From positions 248,001 to 312,000 of the forward strand of contig NZ_FODT01000006.1 of assembly GCF_900110435.1 (NCBI RefSeq): a stretch of 64,000 nucleotides of DNA, given 5' to 3'. The position numbers were made by a program, and so were the translations under genes. The DNA comes from Rhodopseudomonas pseudopalustris. GTDB lineage: Bacteria > Pseudomonadota > Alphaproteobacteria > Rhizobiales > Xanthobacteraceae. The first letter of the stretch is position 1. Every line of letters starts with the position of its first letter. This document shows, piece after piece, positions 37,007 through 45,282 of the stretch. The notes beneath the pieces are model-generated. The model saw nothing but the letters and a program-made list of their open reading frames with translations. It was not told the origin of the DNA and searched no databases.

Positions 37007-37083
37007 GCACCCGTAGCTCAGCTGGATAGAGCGTTGCCCTCCGAAGGCAAAGGTCACACGTTCGAATCGTGTCGGGTGCGCCA
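37007..37083 (+). tRNA. tRNA-Arg (anticodon CCG)
   Basis: A 77-base cloverleaf. The acceptor arm GCACCCG pairs with CGGGTGC, the anticodon loop CTCCGAA has CCG at 37041-37043 (reads CGG), the T-loop contains GTTCGAATC, and CCA is encoded in the DNA. Both stems flanking the anticodon (TTGCC/GGCAA) are perfect. Confidence 0.95.
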
Positions 37084-37263
37084 TTTCAGTACAGAACTAT
37101 GAACACCGAAAACCGCCGATTTCCTGCTTGAAGCGGCGACCAGCGTGCGCAGCAGTTCGCTTTTCAACCCCATGGTGCGAAGTTCCTGGGCGTCAACCTC
37201 GACGCGCTGGGCCAGCGCGCGCAGATAATCCCTGCGGTAGTGCTGGTGACCTTGGCCAGCCAT
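37084..37263 (-). pseudogene. Probable C-terminal remnant of a site-specific recombinase at tRNA-Arg
   Basis: A minus-strand frame runs into the tRNA 3' end and stops inside it. The visible part contains YLRALAQRVEVDAQELR and SELLRTLVAASS, which resembles the C-terminal region of large serine recombinases from Rhizobiales integrative elements. No catalytic or DNA-binding domain remains. This is best read as the scar of a lost element that used the tRNA as its attachment site; it could also be chance similarity. Confidence 0.45.
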
Positions 37264-37339
37264 GACGCCGCGACGAACCGCCCGCGAATGCCGGCGAGGG
37301 CGATACGCCAGTCGTGAACGCGTCAGTCGTGAAATGTCC

Positions 37340-38791
37340 TTAGCGCGGGATCGCGATTTTACAGATCACCCCGGTGGGGCGAAACTCCAGCGTGGCGCCG
37401 CCGCTGCCGAGACTGCGCGAGATCAGCGCCTGGCCGAAGCCGGACGACTCCGGCGGCGTCACCAGCGGGCCATCGTGCTCCTGCCATTCGATCATCAGCG
37501 CGCCGTCGTCCGACCGGCCGACTTGCCGCACGGCGATCTTGCCTCCGGGCACCGAGAGCGCGCCGTATTTCACCGCGTTGGTGGTCAGTTCGTGAAACAC
37601 CAGCCCGAGCGACACCGCGGTCTTGGCGTCGACGGTGATGTCGAGTCCCTCGGTGACGATCCGGCCGCTCGACAGCGACGCGAATGGTGCAAGCTCGGCG
37701 CCGAGCACGTCCTTGATCTGTAGATTTTGCCACGATGAGTTCGACAACAACGTGTGGGTCGCGGCCAGCGCCTGGATCCGGCCTGAGAAGGATCTCTGAA
37801 AATCCTCGATGGTGCGCTCGTGCGCGGCGGTGCGCGCGCAGATCGCCATCACCATCGCCAGGGTATTCTTGACGCGGTGGTCGAGTTCGCCCATCAGCAG
37901 CGCCTGGTGGCGCTCGGCGGCCTTGCGCTGCGACAGGTTGATCAGCGTGACGACGCAGCCCTGGGTGCGTTCGCCGGATACGACCAGCGGCGCGGCGCTG
38001 ATCAGCACGTCGGTGACGGAGGCCGACGGCGTGCGCACCGCAGCCTCCAGACCTTGAACCGGCATCCCGGACGCCGCCATCGTGACGATGTCGCTGCCGC
38101 TCATCAGCCCGGAGGCCTCGGTGAAGGTCAGCTCGATCGCGTCAGAGAACAACAGCCCGACCGGCGACTCGGCGCAGATCCGGGTCGCGGCGCCATTGAG
38201 ATGCGTGACCCTGCCGGCGCGGTCGCAGACGATCACCGCCTCGTTGGCGGAAGCGAGGATCGCCCGCGCCAGACGTTCGGATTCTCTGGCGGCCGCGGCT
38301 TGCTCGCGCTCGCTGATATCGGTGAAGGTGATCGCGGCGCCGTGGACGACTCCGAATTCCAGCGGCGTCCCCGCGAGCAGGATGCTGCGTTCGACGTTGC
38401 CCGCGCGCAAATGGATTTCACCCGACTGCCGCTCGCTCATCGCCTGCGTCAGCAACCGCCGGAATTTGGCCTGGTTGACGGCATCGAGCAGTCCGACCAG
38501 CGCGGTCCCGGTCAGCGAGCCGGGCGGCTGATCGAGCAGCGCGCATAGCGCATGATTGGCGTAGAGGAGTTGGCCCTCGCCGTCGAACGCCGCGGCGCCG
38601 ACGTCCATCGCTTCCATAAATGTGCGGTACGACTGGCCGCCACCTTCGAGTGTGAAGACCTGCTCGGCGCCGCCGCCCTTGACCACCAGCGCGTCGATTT
38701 CGCCTTCCCGGATCGCACGCAGCGTATCTTCCGCTTCCTCCAGCCTGGCTTCGAGTTCTTCCCTGCTCAGCGCCGCGACCGCCGAGCCCAT
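37340..38791 (-). CDS. PAS-containing HWE-family sensor histidine kinase
   Basis: A 483-residue cytosolic kinase. A short coiled coil (ELEARLEEAEDTLRAIR) leads into two PAS domains (about 50-165 and 175-290), then an HWE/HisKA_2-type dimerisation and phosphorylation box ELDHRVKNTL near residue 302 with the phospho-accepting His, and an ATPase domain with FHELTTNAVKYGAL. It is the third gene of kaiC-kaiB-kinase, ending the KaiB gap at 2 bases, so it probably carries the output of the Kai module. No response regulator is adjacent. Confidence 0.88.
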   Translation of the reverse strand: MGSAVAALSREELEARLEEAEDTLRAIREGEIDALVVKGGGAEQVFTLEGGGQSYRTFMEAMDVGAAAFDGEGQLLYANHALCALLDQPPGSLTGTALVGLLDAVNQAKFRRLLTQAMSERQSGEIHLRAGNVERSILLAGTPLEFGVVHGAAITFTDISEREQAAAARESERLARAILASANEAVIVCDRAGRVTHLNGAATRICAESPVGLLFSDAIELTFTEASGLMSGSDIVTMAASGMPVQGLEAAVRTPSASVTDVLISAAPLVVSGERTQGCVVTLINLSQRKAAERHQALLMGELDHRVKNTLAMVMAICARTAAHERTIEDFQRSFSGRIQALAATHTLLSNSSWQNLQIKDVLGAELAPFASLSSGRIVTEGLDITVDAKTAVSLGLVFHELTTNAVKYGALSVPGGKIAVRQVGRSDDGALMIEWQEHDGPLVTPPESSGFGQALISRSLGSGGATLEFRPTGVICKIAIPR

Positions 38792-38793
38792 CG

Positions 38794-39072
38794 TCAGGAT
38801 CCCTCGACCGAAAGATGCACCAGCACCTTCGGCGTGTCGGACAGATCGCCGATGATCTTGCGAATCGGGACCGGCAGTTCCTTCACCAGCGTCGGGATCG
38901 CAACGATCCCGTGCTCGCGCGCGAGCTGCGGCGATTTCTTTAAGTCGACCACCTCGACCTTGTACTTGCCGGCGAGATGCTCGGCGCAGATCTTTTCCAG
39001 GTTCCGAATCGCTGCGAGCGATTTCGGCGTTTCGCCGGCGACGTAGAGAACGAGCTTGATCGGGTCGGCCAT
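38794..39072 (-). CDS. kaiB: Circadian-clock-type protein KaiB
   Basis: A 92-residue thioredoxin-like protein of normal KaiB length, starting IKLVLYVAGETPKSLAAI and containing VVDLKKSPQLAREHGIVAIPTLVK. In cyanobacteria KaiB binds phosphorylated KaiC and changes fold. Here it lies between kaiC (9-base gap) and the kinase (2-base gap), so all three are one operon. AGGAA overlapping the kaiC stop is the ribosome site. Confidence 0.95.
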   Translation of the reverse strand: MADPIKLVLYVAGETPKSLAAIRNLEKICAEHLAGKYKVEVVDLKKSPQLAREHGIVAIPTLVKELPVPIRKIIGDLSDTPKVLVHLSVEGS

Positions 39073-39081
39073 ATCAGATTC

Positions 39082-40770
39082 CTACTTCGTGCGCGGAGCG
39101 TGATCGATGCCCCTGCTCCGCGCCAATGTGTCCGAGTCGATTGCGGTCTGCCTGACGTGTCTGTCCTCGATCTCCGCCAACCGCCGCAGCTCGGACTCGT
39201 CGGCATCGATCTCGGCTTGCAAAGCCTCGATCTGCGCCAGAGCGCGGGAGCGACGCTGGGCGATCTCGCCCTGAACGCGCGCCACCTCGGCCTGGCGCTC
39301 GATCTCCGCGCGATGCGCCCGCGCCTCCGCGCTGCGCCGCGCCGAGCCGGTCAACGCGCCGCCCTCTCCGAGATAAGGCTCGAGCAAATGGATGCCGTTG
39401 TCGGACATCACGAATTCGCGGACCTGATTTGAATGCGAAATGCCGCGCGCCTTCAGCAGATAAAGCTCGCGATTGAACTCGCCGTGGGCTTCGCGATTCA
39501 ACAGCAAGATCCAGGCATCCATCAGCGACGACAGCCCGGCGTCGGTCTGAGTTTCCTGGCCGTGGGCGAGATGGGTGAACACGCCGGTGATGCCGTTCGA
39601 TTTCAGGTAATCGACGATCCGCAGCAACATCGCCTGCACTTCGCCGATCTGGCCGGTTCCGAGGAACGCCGAGATCGGGTCAAGCACGACGACATCGGGC
39701 TTGAACCGCGTGACCTCGCGCAGGATCACGGCTAAATGCATTTCCAGGCTGTAGAAGGTCGGCCGCGCCGCGATGTAGCGCAATTGACCGCTCGCAAGCC
39801 ATGGCCCGAGATCGGTGCCGACCGATTTCATGTTCCGCGCGGTCTGGGCCTCGGACTCCTCGAAGGACATATACAGCGCCTTCTCGCCACGGCGGCAGGC
39901 GGCGTCGGCCATCATGCAGGAGAGCGAGCTCTTGCCGGATCCGGCCACGCCGCTGACGAGGACGCTGTTGCCGCGATAGAAGCCGCCGCCGGTCAGCATC
40001 CGGTCGAGGTCCCTGACGCCGGTCGAGATCCGCTCCTCGAATACCTGGTGCGTAAGCCCGAGCGACGACACCGGCAGCACACTGAAGCCGTCTTCGTCGA
40101 TCAGGAACGGATACTCGTTGGTGCCGTGCGCGGTGCCGCGATATTTGACGATACGCAACCGCCGCGTCGAAATCTGTTGGTCGACGCGGTGGTCGAGCAG
40201 AATCACGCAGTCGGAGACGTATTCCTCCAGCCCCTGGCGGGTCAATGTGCCGTCGCCGCGTTCGCCGGTGATAACGGCGGTCAGCCCCTTCTGCTTCAGC
40301 CAGTCGAACAGCCGGCGGATTTCGGCGCGTAGCACGGCGGGATTGGAAAACGCCGAGAACAGGCTCTCTATCGTATCGAGCACGATCCGCTTGGCGCCGA
40401 TCTGGTCGACGGCGTATTCGAGCCGGAGGAACAGCGCCTCGAGATCGTAGTCGCCGACCTCGGCGATCTCGCTCGGATCGAGCGCGATGTGCTCGATGAA
40501 AACTCTCGATTGATCGATCAACTCCTGGAGATCGAAGCCGAGCGACTGCACGTTGTCGACGATGTCGACCGGACGCTCCTCGAAGGTGACGAACACGCCC
40601 GGCTCGCCATACAGCCGTGCGCCGTTGATGAGGAAGGTGGACGCGAACAGGGTCTTGCCGCAGCCAGCCGATCCGCACACCAGGCTGGGACGCCCCGACG
40701 GCAATCCGCCGAGCGTCAGTTCGTCGAAACCTTCAATGCCGGTAAGGGATTTCGCGATGCCTTCGGTCAT
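39082..40770 (-). CDS. kaiC: Circadian-clock-type ATPase KaiC
   Basis: A 562-residue double RecA-domain ATPase. CI has Walker A GSAGCGKT (33-40) and catalytic Glu64-Glu65; CII has GVAGSGKS (276-283) and Glu306-Glu307. The positions of the cyanobacterial Ser/Thr autophosphorylation pair are Ser416-Ser417 (GLSSLMD). After CII comes an extra C-terminal segment of about 70 residues, rich in Ala/Glu/Arg and likely coiled coil, absent in cyanobacterial KaiC. No kaiA is present. A KaiC-KaiB timing system has been described in Rhodopseudomonas palustris. The start is ATG 40770. Confidence 0.95.
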   Translation of the reverse strand: MTEGIAKSLTGIEGFDELTLGGLPSGRPSLVCGSAGCGKTLFASTFLINGARLYGEPGVFVTFEERPVDIVDNVQSLGFDLQELIDQSRVFIEHIALDPSEIAEVGDYDLEALFLRLEYAVDQIGAKRIVLDTIESLFSAFSNPAVLRAEIRRLFDWLKQKGLTAVITGERGDGTLTRQGLEEYVSDCVILLDHRVDQQISTRRLRIVKYRGTAHGTNEYPFLIDEDGFSVLPVSSLGLTHQVFEERISTGVRDLDRMLTGGGFYRGNSVLVSGVAGSGKSSLSCMMADAACRRGEKALYMSFEESEAQTARNMKSVGTDLGPWLASGQLRYIAARPTFYSLEMHLAVILREVTRFKPDVVVLDPISAFLGTGQIGEVQAMLLRIVDYLKSNGITGVFTHLAHGQETQTDAGLSSLMDAWILLLNREAHGEFNRELYLLKARGISHSNQVREFVMSDNGIHLLEPYLGEGGALTGSARRSAEARAHRAEIERQAEVARVQGEIAQRRSRALAQIEALQAEIDADESELRRLAEIEDRHVRQTAIDSDTLARSRGIDHAPRTK

Positions 40771-41163
40771 ATCAATCCATTTCTCTTCCAGTTTTGTAAG
40801 TGAACCGGAACAGACTGCCTAGGGGCCAGCCGCGAAAATGGTTCGATCGATGGCGGGAACAAGCAGCGACGTGTTGCGTTGTGCAGCGCATATTCTCGAC
40901 ATTTTTTAGTCGACTTGACGCTCTGTTGTGATTGAAGCTGTCGTCAGTTGGGCGGCACCCAAGCCTGACCTCAAGCACGGCGCTCACCCGAAAACCGGCA
41001 TCCACTATTCGGGTACTCTGATATGCAACATGTTAGCGGCCGAACTTCGGCCGAATTGTCGTGGCGAGTTCGCAACTTCCCACGAACGACCTGCATCCGC
41101 CGGCGGCAATGCGCCTCGGTTGCGCTGGGTCGCCAAACCCACCGATGCCTGATCGGCTGACGA
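40771..41163. other. Intergenic region upstream of kaiC
   Basis: About 390 bases without a convincing gene. It should contain the kaiC-kaiB-kinase promoter on the minus strand. A GGAAC-N16-CGTT match (40856-40880), like the general-stress sigma EcfG promoter, points the other way with no clear target gene. Confidence 0.4.
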
Positions 41164-41673
41164 TCAAGCGGCGCTCAGCGGCGGCACCGGCAGCGCGGTC
41201 ACCGATTTAATTTTCTCCATCGCAAAGCGCGAGGTGACGTTCTTCAGCGCCACCGTGCTGATCAGCCGCTTATAGAAGATATCGTAGGCGCGCATATCGG
41301 CGACGACGACGCGCAGCATGTAGTCGACGTCACCGGCCATCCGATAGAATTCGATCACTTCCGGCAGCGCGCTAACGGCGTCGGCGAAGGTCTTCAGCCA
41401 GGCCTCGGAATGGTCGCCGCTCTCGATCGAAACGAACACCGACAGGCCGAGCCCGATCTTGTCCTGATCGACCAACGCCACCCGCCGCGTGATCACGCCA
41501 TCGGCCTCGAGCCGCTGAATTCGCTTCCAGCATGGCGTCGACGACAAGCCAACGCGGTCGCCTATTTCGGCCACGGAGAGCGAGGCATCCTGTTGGAGAA
41601 CCGTCAGAATTTTGCGGTCAATCGCATCGAGGCGGCGATGGTTCTCGGCGATGGGAGTCTCGATATCGGTCAT
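41164..41673 (-). CDS. Lrp/AsnC family transcriptional regulator
   Basis: A protein of about 169 residues. An N-terminal winged helix-turn-helix (LDAIDRKILTVLQQDASLSVAEIGDRVGLSSTPCW region, residues 15-50) and a C-terminal RAM ligand-binding domain (FVSIESGDH... and AGDVDYMLRVVV) define the family. These proteins respond to amino acids. I chose ATG 41673, which overlaps one copy of a direct repeat (see 41671-41727); a start at 41703 would add 10 residues. It is transcribed in the same direction as the upstream small genes and fix operon, and the target is not evident. Confidence 0.9.
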   Translation of the reverse strand: MTDIETPIAENHRRLDAIDRKILTVLQQDASLSVAEIGDRVGLSSTPCWKRIQRLEADGVITRRVALVDQDKIGLGLSVFVSIESGDHSEAWLKTFADAVSALPEVIEFYRMAGDVDYMLRVVVADMRAYDIFYKRLISTVALKNVTSRFAMEKIKSVTALPVPPLSAA

Positions 41674-41727
41674 AGTAGAACATTCTTCCAAATGAAGCGT
41701 CAATCTCCATCATAGTTGGAACATTTT
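41671..41727. promoter_or_regulatory. Direct repeat upstream of the Lrp gene, possible operator
   Basis: CATAGTAGAACATTC at 41671 and CATAGTTGGAACATTT at 41711 repeat with a 40-base spacing, about four helical turns. Each contains GAACATT. Lrp-family proteins commonly bind their own promoters at phased sites, so autoregulation is plausible. Confidence 0.4.
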
Positions 41728-41792
41728 TTCACGCAAGTCGGTTTCGACCAGATCGGCGGCCGCGTCCTGCTTCGACCAAAGCGGGTGCGCCG

Positions 41793-42017
41793 TCAGGCCG
41801 CGCCCAGCTTGAGGCTTCGGCCGCCCGGTAGGCTCTCGATCAGACGCAGCACCGCCTTTTGGGCGTCGCCTGGCGAGCGAAATCCCCGCCCCTCCAGTCC
41901 GGTGAAATCGTCGGTGGCTGCGTGGAAGCGAAAGCCGCGGCCGTCGCGGACGACGATGCCGGCGGCGCGCGAATTCACTTCGATGATGAAGGCTTTGGAC
42001 GCGGGAGGCTGGGACAT
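41793..42017 (-). CDS. Small hypothetical protein
   Basis: A 74-residue soluble protein beginning MSQPPASKAFIIEVNSRAAGIVVRD-type strands, then FRFHAATDDFTGLEGRGF and a helix ending IESLPGG. It reads as a compact alpha/beta unit common in Rhizobiales, with no known function. It lies between the fix operon and the Lrp gene in the same direction. The start is ATG 42017. Confidence 0.65.
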   Translation of the reverse strand: MSQPPASKAFIIEVNSRAAGIVVRDGRGFRFHAATDDFTGLEGRGFRSPGDAQKAVLRLIESLPGGRSLKLGAA

Positions 42018-42142
42018 GGCGGCTCGTTGATTCGAGGTAGGCGATTCGCGTGCGACGCTACGCCGGCCTGATAGCCGCGGACTGTATCAGCAGAATGAAA
42101 TCGGCTCGGCGCTTTGCCGGCGCGACGCTTCGCCGGCGCGCG

Positions 42143-42349
42143 TCAGCAACAGGACATCGGCGGGAACATCGGCTGCAGCTTACGCAAAGCCCGATAGAAC
42201 CGCGCGAACAGCCGGCGCGGCAGCGGCAGCGATTGCAGCCATCGCTCCTCGACGTCGTCGTCCGGCGCGGTCTCGGCACGCTGCTCCGCTGACGCGGCCG
42301 GACCGATCAGGGCGTCGATCGGGTGATCGTCGTAGGTGAGCATCGCCAT
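42143..42349 (-). CDS. Small hypothetical protein downstream of fixS
   Basis: A 68-residue protein with an acidic middle (AETAPDDDVEERW) and a basic helix (PLPRRLFARFYRALRKL), ending PPMSCC with a terminal Cys pair. No family is recognised. It follows fixS by 15 bases, so it may be the last gene of the fix operon. Its expression is unproven. Confidence 0.5.
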   Translation of the reverse strand: MAMLTYDDHPIDALIGPAASAEQRAETAPDDDVEERWLQSLPLPRRLFARFYRALRKLQPMFPPMSCC

Positions 42350-42364
42350 AATCGTCTCGCTCTC

Positions 42365-42541
42365 TCAGACCCGATCCTTGGCGGGCGGCGGCCGCGGCGG
42401 CTGATCGTCGTCGGAAATGGCGCGCCACGCGGCGCCGTCGAGATCATCGTACTGGCCGCTCTTCAGCGACCACAGAAACGCGGCCAGCCCGACCAGCCCG
42501 AGCGTCAACGCCAGCGGCACCAGAATCACCATCACTTCCAT
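42365..42541 (-). CDS. fixS: cbb3 oxidase maturation protein CcoS/FixS
   Basis: A 58-residue protein with one membrane helix (VILVPLALTLGLVGLAAFLW) followed by SLKSGQYDDLDGAAWR, the CcoS signature, and a Pro-rich end. CcoS is needed for inserting cofactors into the cbb3 oxidase. It overlaps the fixI stop by 10 bases. Confidence 0.92.
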   Translation of the reverse strand: MEVMVILVPLALTLGLVGLAAFLWSLKSGQYDDLDGAAWRAISDDDQPPRPPPAKDRV

Positions 42542-44727
42542 GACGCACCTCCCAGGCGGACCCGACGGGCGCGCATCGCATTCAGCATCACCAGGATCGA
42601 CGAGCCCGACATCGCCAGCGCGGCGATCAGCGGCGTTGCGAGGCCGGCGATCGCGATCGGCACCGCGAGAATGTTGTAGCCGATCGCCAGCCCCAGATTC
42701 TCCCGCATCACCGCCATCGCCTTGCGCGAGTAATCGACCGCTGCCAACACCGGCGCCAGTTCCTTGCCGAGGAACACCAGATCGGCGGTCGCCTGGCTGA
42801 GATGCGAAGCGCTGATCGGCGACATCGACACATGCGCGGCGGCGAGCGACGGCGCGTCGTTCATGCCGTCGCCGACCATCATCACCACGCGGCCCTGGCG
42901 CTTCAGCGCCTCGATATGGGCGATCTTCTCGGCCGGCGTGACGCCGGCGCGCCATGCGCTGACGCCGAGTGCGTCGGCTGCGTGCCGCACCGCCGGCTCG
43001 CGATCGCCGGACAGCAATTCGACGCTGATGCCGCGGTTCGTCAGCGCGTCGATCGTCCTCGCGGCGTCGGGCCGCAGCAACTGCCGGACAGCGAACACCG
43101 TGCGCTGATCGCCGCGGCTGAACGCGACGACCGAGACTTCCGGATCTTCACTCAGGATGGCGTTGGCCTGGAAATCTGCGCCGCAAAACGCCGGACTACC
43201 CAGTCGCAACTCCTCGCCTTCGAACATGGCGCGCACGCCGCGACCGGGTTCCTCGGTCACGCCGGGGATCGGCGACCTCGCCTGGGCCGCACGCGCCACC
43301 GCGGCTGCGACCGGATGATGACTGGCGAGCGCCAGTCGTCCGGCAAGCTGAAACACCTCGTCGGGGACGCTCGCGGCGTTGACGACGTCGAGTTCGGGCA
43401 ATGTCAGGGTGCCGGTCTTGTCGAACACGATGGTGTCGACGGCGGCGGCGCGCTCGATCGCGTCGCCGGCGTTGAGCAGCACGCCGGCGCGGAACATCGC
43501 CCCGGACGCCACGGTTTGCACCGCCGGAATCGCGAGCCCGAGCGCGCAGGGGCAGGTGATGATCAGCACGGCGATGCCGATGACGATGGCGTCGTGCCAG
43601 CTCGCGCCGGCCAGCACCCAGCCGATCACGGTGAGCAGCGCGGTGGCGTGCACCACCGGCGCATAATACTGCGAGGCGCGGTCGGCGAGCTGAACGTAGC
43701 GCGAACGCGCCTGCAGTGCGTGGTCGAGCAGCCGCGTGATCTCCGACAGCAGCGTGCCTTCGGCCGCCGCCGCGACGCGAACCCGCAGCGTGCCGGAGAT
43801 GTTCAGCGTGCCGGCATAGACTTGGGTGCCGCGCTCGGCCTTTACATACAGCGTCTCGCCGGTGATCAGGCTCTGGTCGATCTCGGAGCGGCCCTCGACG
43901 ACGCTGCCGTCGACGGCGCAACGCTCGCCCGGACGCAACAACACGATGTCGCCGGTTCGCACCGCGGCGATCGGCACTTCGCTGATTTCGTCCGGACCGA
44001 CGAACTTGGTCGCGGTCTCGGCCTTCAGCGCGGCGAGATTACCGGCCACCGCGCGGGTCCGCTGGCGCATCTTCTGGTCGAGGAAGCGCCCCGCCAGAAG
44101 GAATGTGATCAGCATGATGGCCGCGTCGAAATAGGTGTGCTCGGCGTGATGGATAGTCTCGACCAGCGACATCCCGAGCGCCAGCACCACGCCGATCGAG
44201 ATCGGCACGTCCATGTTGACGCTGCGCGCTTTCAGCGCGCGCCATGCGGACTGGAAGAACGGCTGGCCCGCATAAGCTGCGCAGGGCAGCACGACCAGCG
44301 CCGACAGCCAGTGGAAGAAATCACGCGCTTCCGGGCTGAGATCGCCGCCGACCCACACCGGCACCGACAGCATCATCACGTTCATCATCGCGAAGGCGGC
44401 GACGCCGAGGCAGCGCAGCAGGAATTTCGACCGCTCGGCCTCTTCGACTTCGGCGCGGACGGGCTCGTAAGGATAGGCCTTGTAGCCGAGCTCAGCGAGC
44501 CGATCGATGAACAGCGCCGGCTCCAGCGCGCCCTTCTTCCACTCCACCGCGAGGCGGCGGTCGGTGAGGTTGACGCGCGCCAGCGTCACGTCGGGAATGG
44601 CGGACAGGCCGCGCTCGATCTTCGCCATGCAGCCGGCGCAGCTCACGCCTTCGACCGCGAGATCGAGATGCGCGATCTGCTGATCGACTTCCTTGACGTA
44701 GTGAGAGAAATCCCGCGTCAGCAACAT
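42532..44727 (-). CDS. fixI: Copper-transporting P-type ATPase CcoI/FixI
   Basis: A 731-residue P1B-type ATPase that delivers copper for the cbb3 oxidase. An N-terminal heavy-metal domain has VSCAGC (Cys30, Cys33); the membrane region has the CPC motif within ITCPCALGLAIP. The phosphorylation site is DKTGTLT, the hinge is VGDGMNDAPSL, and the histidine-proline site is SHHPVA. Length and order match FixI. It follows fixH by 34 bases and overlaps fixS. The start is ATG 44727. Confidence 0.95.
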   Translation of the reverse strand: MLLTRDFSHYVKEVDQQIAHLDLAVEGVSCAGCMAKIERGLSAIPDVTLARVNLTDRRLAVEWKKGALEPALFIDRLAELGYKAYPYEPVRAEVEEAERSKFLLRCLGVAAFAMMNVMMLSVPVWVGGDLSPEARDFFHWLSALVVLPCAAYAGQPFFQSAWRALKARSVNMDVPISIGVVLALGMSLVETIHHAEHTYFDAAIMLITFLLAGRFLDQKMRQRTRAVAGNLAALKAETATKFVGPDEISEVPIAAVRTGDIVLLRPGERCAVDGSVVEGRSEIDQSLITGETLYVKAERGTQVYAGTLNISGTLRVRVAAAAEGTLLSEITRLLDHALQARSRYVQLADRASQYYAPVVHATALLTVIGWVLAGASWHDAIVIGIAVLIITCPCALGLAIPAVQTVASGAMFRAGVLLNAGDAIERAAAVDTIVFDKTGTLTLPELDVVNAASVPDEVFQLAGRLALASHHPVAAAVARAAQARSPIPGVTEEPGRGVRAMFEGEELRLGSPAFCGADFQANAILSEDPEVSVVAFSRGDQRTVFAVRQLLRPDAARTIDALTNRGISVELLSGDREPAVRHAADALGVSAWRAGVTPAEKIAHIEALKRQGRVVMMVGDGMNDAPSLAAAHVSMSPISASHLSQATADLVFLGKELAPVLAAVDYSRKAMAVMRENLGLAIGYNILAVPIAIAGLATPLIAALAMSGSSILVMLNAMRARRVRLGGASWK

Positions 44728-44761
44728 GCAGCGACCTTTTGATCCCCGCCCCGATGACTGA

Positions 44762-45262
44762 TCAGTTCAGCTCCAGGCGATTTTTCGACAGGAACATGCG
44801 AATGCCGTCCTGATCGCCTTCGAGGACCAGCTCCCAGCGGCCAGGCAGCACGCCGCTCGCATCTCCACGATAGACGCCGGCGCCGACCTCCGCGAGCACG
44901 ATCTCGCGATCAAAGCGCTTGTCGGACGGACGCTCGAGCCGGCCGAAGAATTTCAGCCCGGCCAGCGGTAGCCCGGCCTTGTCGCGGGCCTCGACCCGCA
45001 GCGCGGCCTGCCCGTCCGGCTTCCGTTCAACGTGTGCGTCGACCCTCCAGCCGCGCTTGTCCTGATCGCGCGCTGCGGCGATCTCGCTCTCATAAGCGAG
45101 ACTCGCCGCGTAGGCGCTGTCGACCTCGGTGCCGGGCAGCGTCTTGATCGCCAGCGTCATCATCAACGCGTTGACGCCGAACACCACGCCGAAGAACGTC
45201 ACCAGCATGGCGAGCACGACCTTGCCGGTCAATTGTCGCGGCTTTGAGATCGATGGGCTCAT
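44762..45262 (-). CDS. fixH: FixH family protein
   Basis: A 166-residue protein with one N-terminal membrane helix (GKVVLAMLVTFFGVVFGVNALMM region) and a periplasmic beta-rich domain containing GWRVDA, RVEARD and LPGRWELVLEGD. FixH is required for cbb3 oxidase assembly and works with FixI. It lies 20 bases from fixG. The start is ATG 45262. Confidence 0.93.
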   Translation of the reverse strand: MSPSISKPRQLTGKVVLAMLVTFFGVVFGVNALMMTLAIKTLPGTEVDSAYAASLAYESEIAAARDQDKRGWRVDAHVERKPDGQAALRVEARDKAGLPLAGLKFFGRLERPSDKRFDREIVLAEVGAGVYRGDASGVLPGRWELVLEGDQDGIRMFLSKNRLELN

Positions 45263-45282
45263 GGAACGGCTCCGGTTGCAGG

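Noticed and set aside
40928-41152. 74-codon plus-strand frame after the EcfG-like site
   Set aside because: It begins with GTG without a ribosome site, and the protein has no family features. It is kept only as a possible target in the low-interest promoter note.
42802-44742. A 646-codon plus-strand frame opposite fixI
   Set aside because: It lies fully within fixI, has no ribosome site or domain, and is an antisense artefact of high GC.
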